Source: Pterobdella sp. o SKG-2022
Taxonomy: Eukaryota; Annelida; Clitellata; Hirudinida; Piscicolidae
Length of the DNA stretch: 64,000 nt
Assembly (NCBI GenBank): GCA_964035795.1
Contig: OZ038321.1
Location: 9,069,446 to 9,133,445, forward strand
Direction of reading: 5' to 3'
Numbering within the stretch: position 1 is the first letter of the stretch; the number at the start of each line of letters is the position of its first letter. A model generated the notes under the pieces. It was given only the letters and a program-made list of their open reading frames with translations. It had not been told where the DNA came from and searched no databases. Positions 52,216-64,000 of the stretch are shown here, piece after piece. The translations under genes and the position numbers were made by a program.

Positions 52216-64000
<11,785 letters not shown>

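Overview
The window is AT-rich nuclear DNA from an invertebrate animal. The genes are split by introns of about 80 to 5000 bases with GT/AG borders, and they encode metazoan housekeeping and membrane proteins. Decayed LINEs, tRNA-derived SINEs, a piggyBac relic, small inverted-repeat elements and microsatellites fill the spaces and the larger introns. I cannot assign a phylum from the sequence alone.

Seven protein genes could be assembled exon by exon, and in each the reading phase is kept across every junction. (1) 3523-11497, minus: an SLC9B/NHA2-type sodium/proton antiporter, 11 coding exons, 534 residues, conserved Asp-Asp pair. (2) 11807-20101, plus: a ZC3H18 orthologue (nuclear CCCH zinc-finger RNA-processing factor), 18 coding exons, 918 residues; it starts 309 bases from (1), head to head. 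(3) 23811-27502, minus: a CTR1 (SLC31A1) copper importer, 6 exons, 253 residues, with an expanded Met/His-rich N-terminus encoded by a minisatellite. (4) 30118-30900, minus: an intact HSD17B10 in a single exon. (5) 40003-45980, plus: a YtcJ-type amidohydrolase (Amidohydro_3), 10 exons, 535 residues. (6) 48461-49285, minus: a small secretory-pathway DnaJ protein (DNAJB9/ERdj4-like), 3 exons. (7) 52216 to beyond the right edge, plus: mitochondrial ribosomal protein L3 (MRPL3); nine exons are visible and the last lies outside. A decayed RPS26 retrocopy sits at about 50755-51110. The genes are unrelated in pathway; this is an ordinary stretch of chromosome, not a functional cluster.

Repeat layout: LINE 3' end 70-650; foldbacks 2824-2932 and 3220-3360; SINE 7304-7500; LINE 8580-10830; tRNA-like head 24568-24655; internally deleted LINE 25205-25740; a repeat-dominated block 31880-38000 (several LINE pieces, a diverged tandem duplication, a piggyBac relic); trinucleotide foldback plus LINE derivative 43650-45165; LINE 46740-47590; foldback 49633-49792; interrupted SINE 51115-51390; LINE 53390-54290; long LINE 54425-57860 ending in a TCTA microsatellite; deletion derivative 59200-59545; LINE 60060-61560; LINE 62740-63600.

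The most unusual signals are a short interspersed repeat (seven copies) whose core is a conserved hairpin, with one copy showing a compensatory base-pair change; a SINE whose 3' tail resembles that of a local LINE; a SINE interrupted by a protein-like 100-base segment next to a ribosomal-protein retrocopy; and paired LINE deletion derivatives ending in a nested palindrome.
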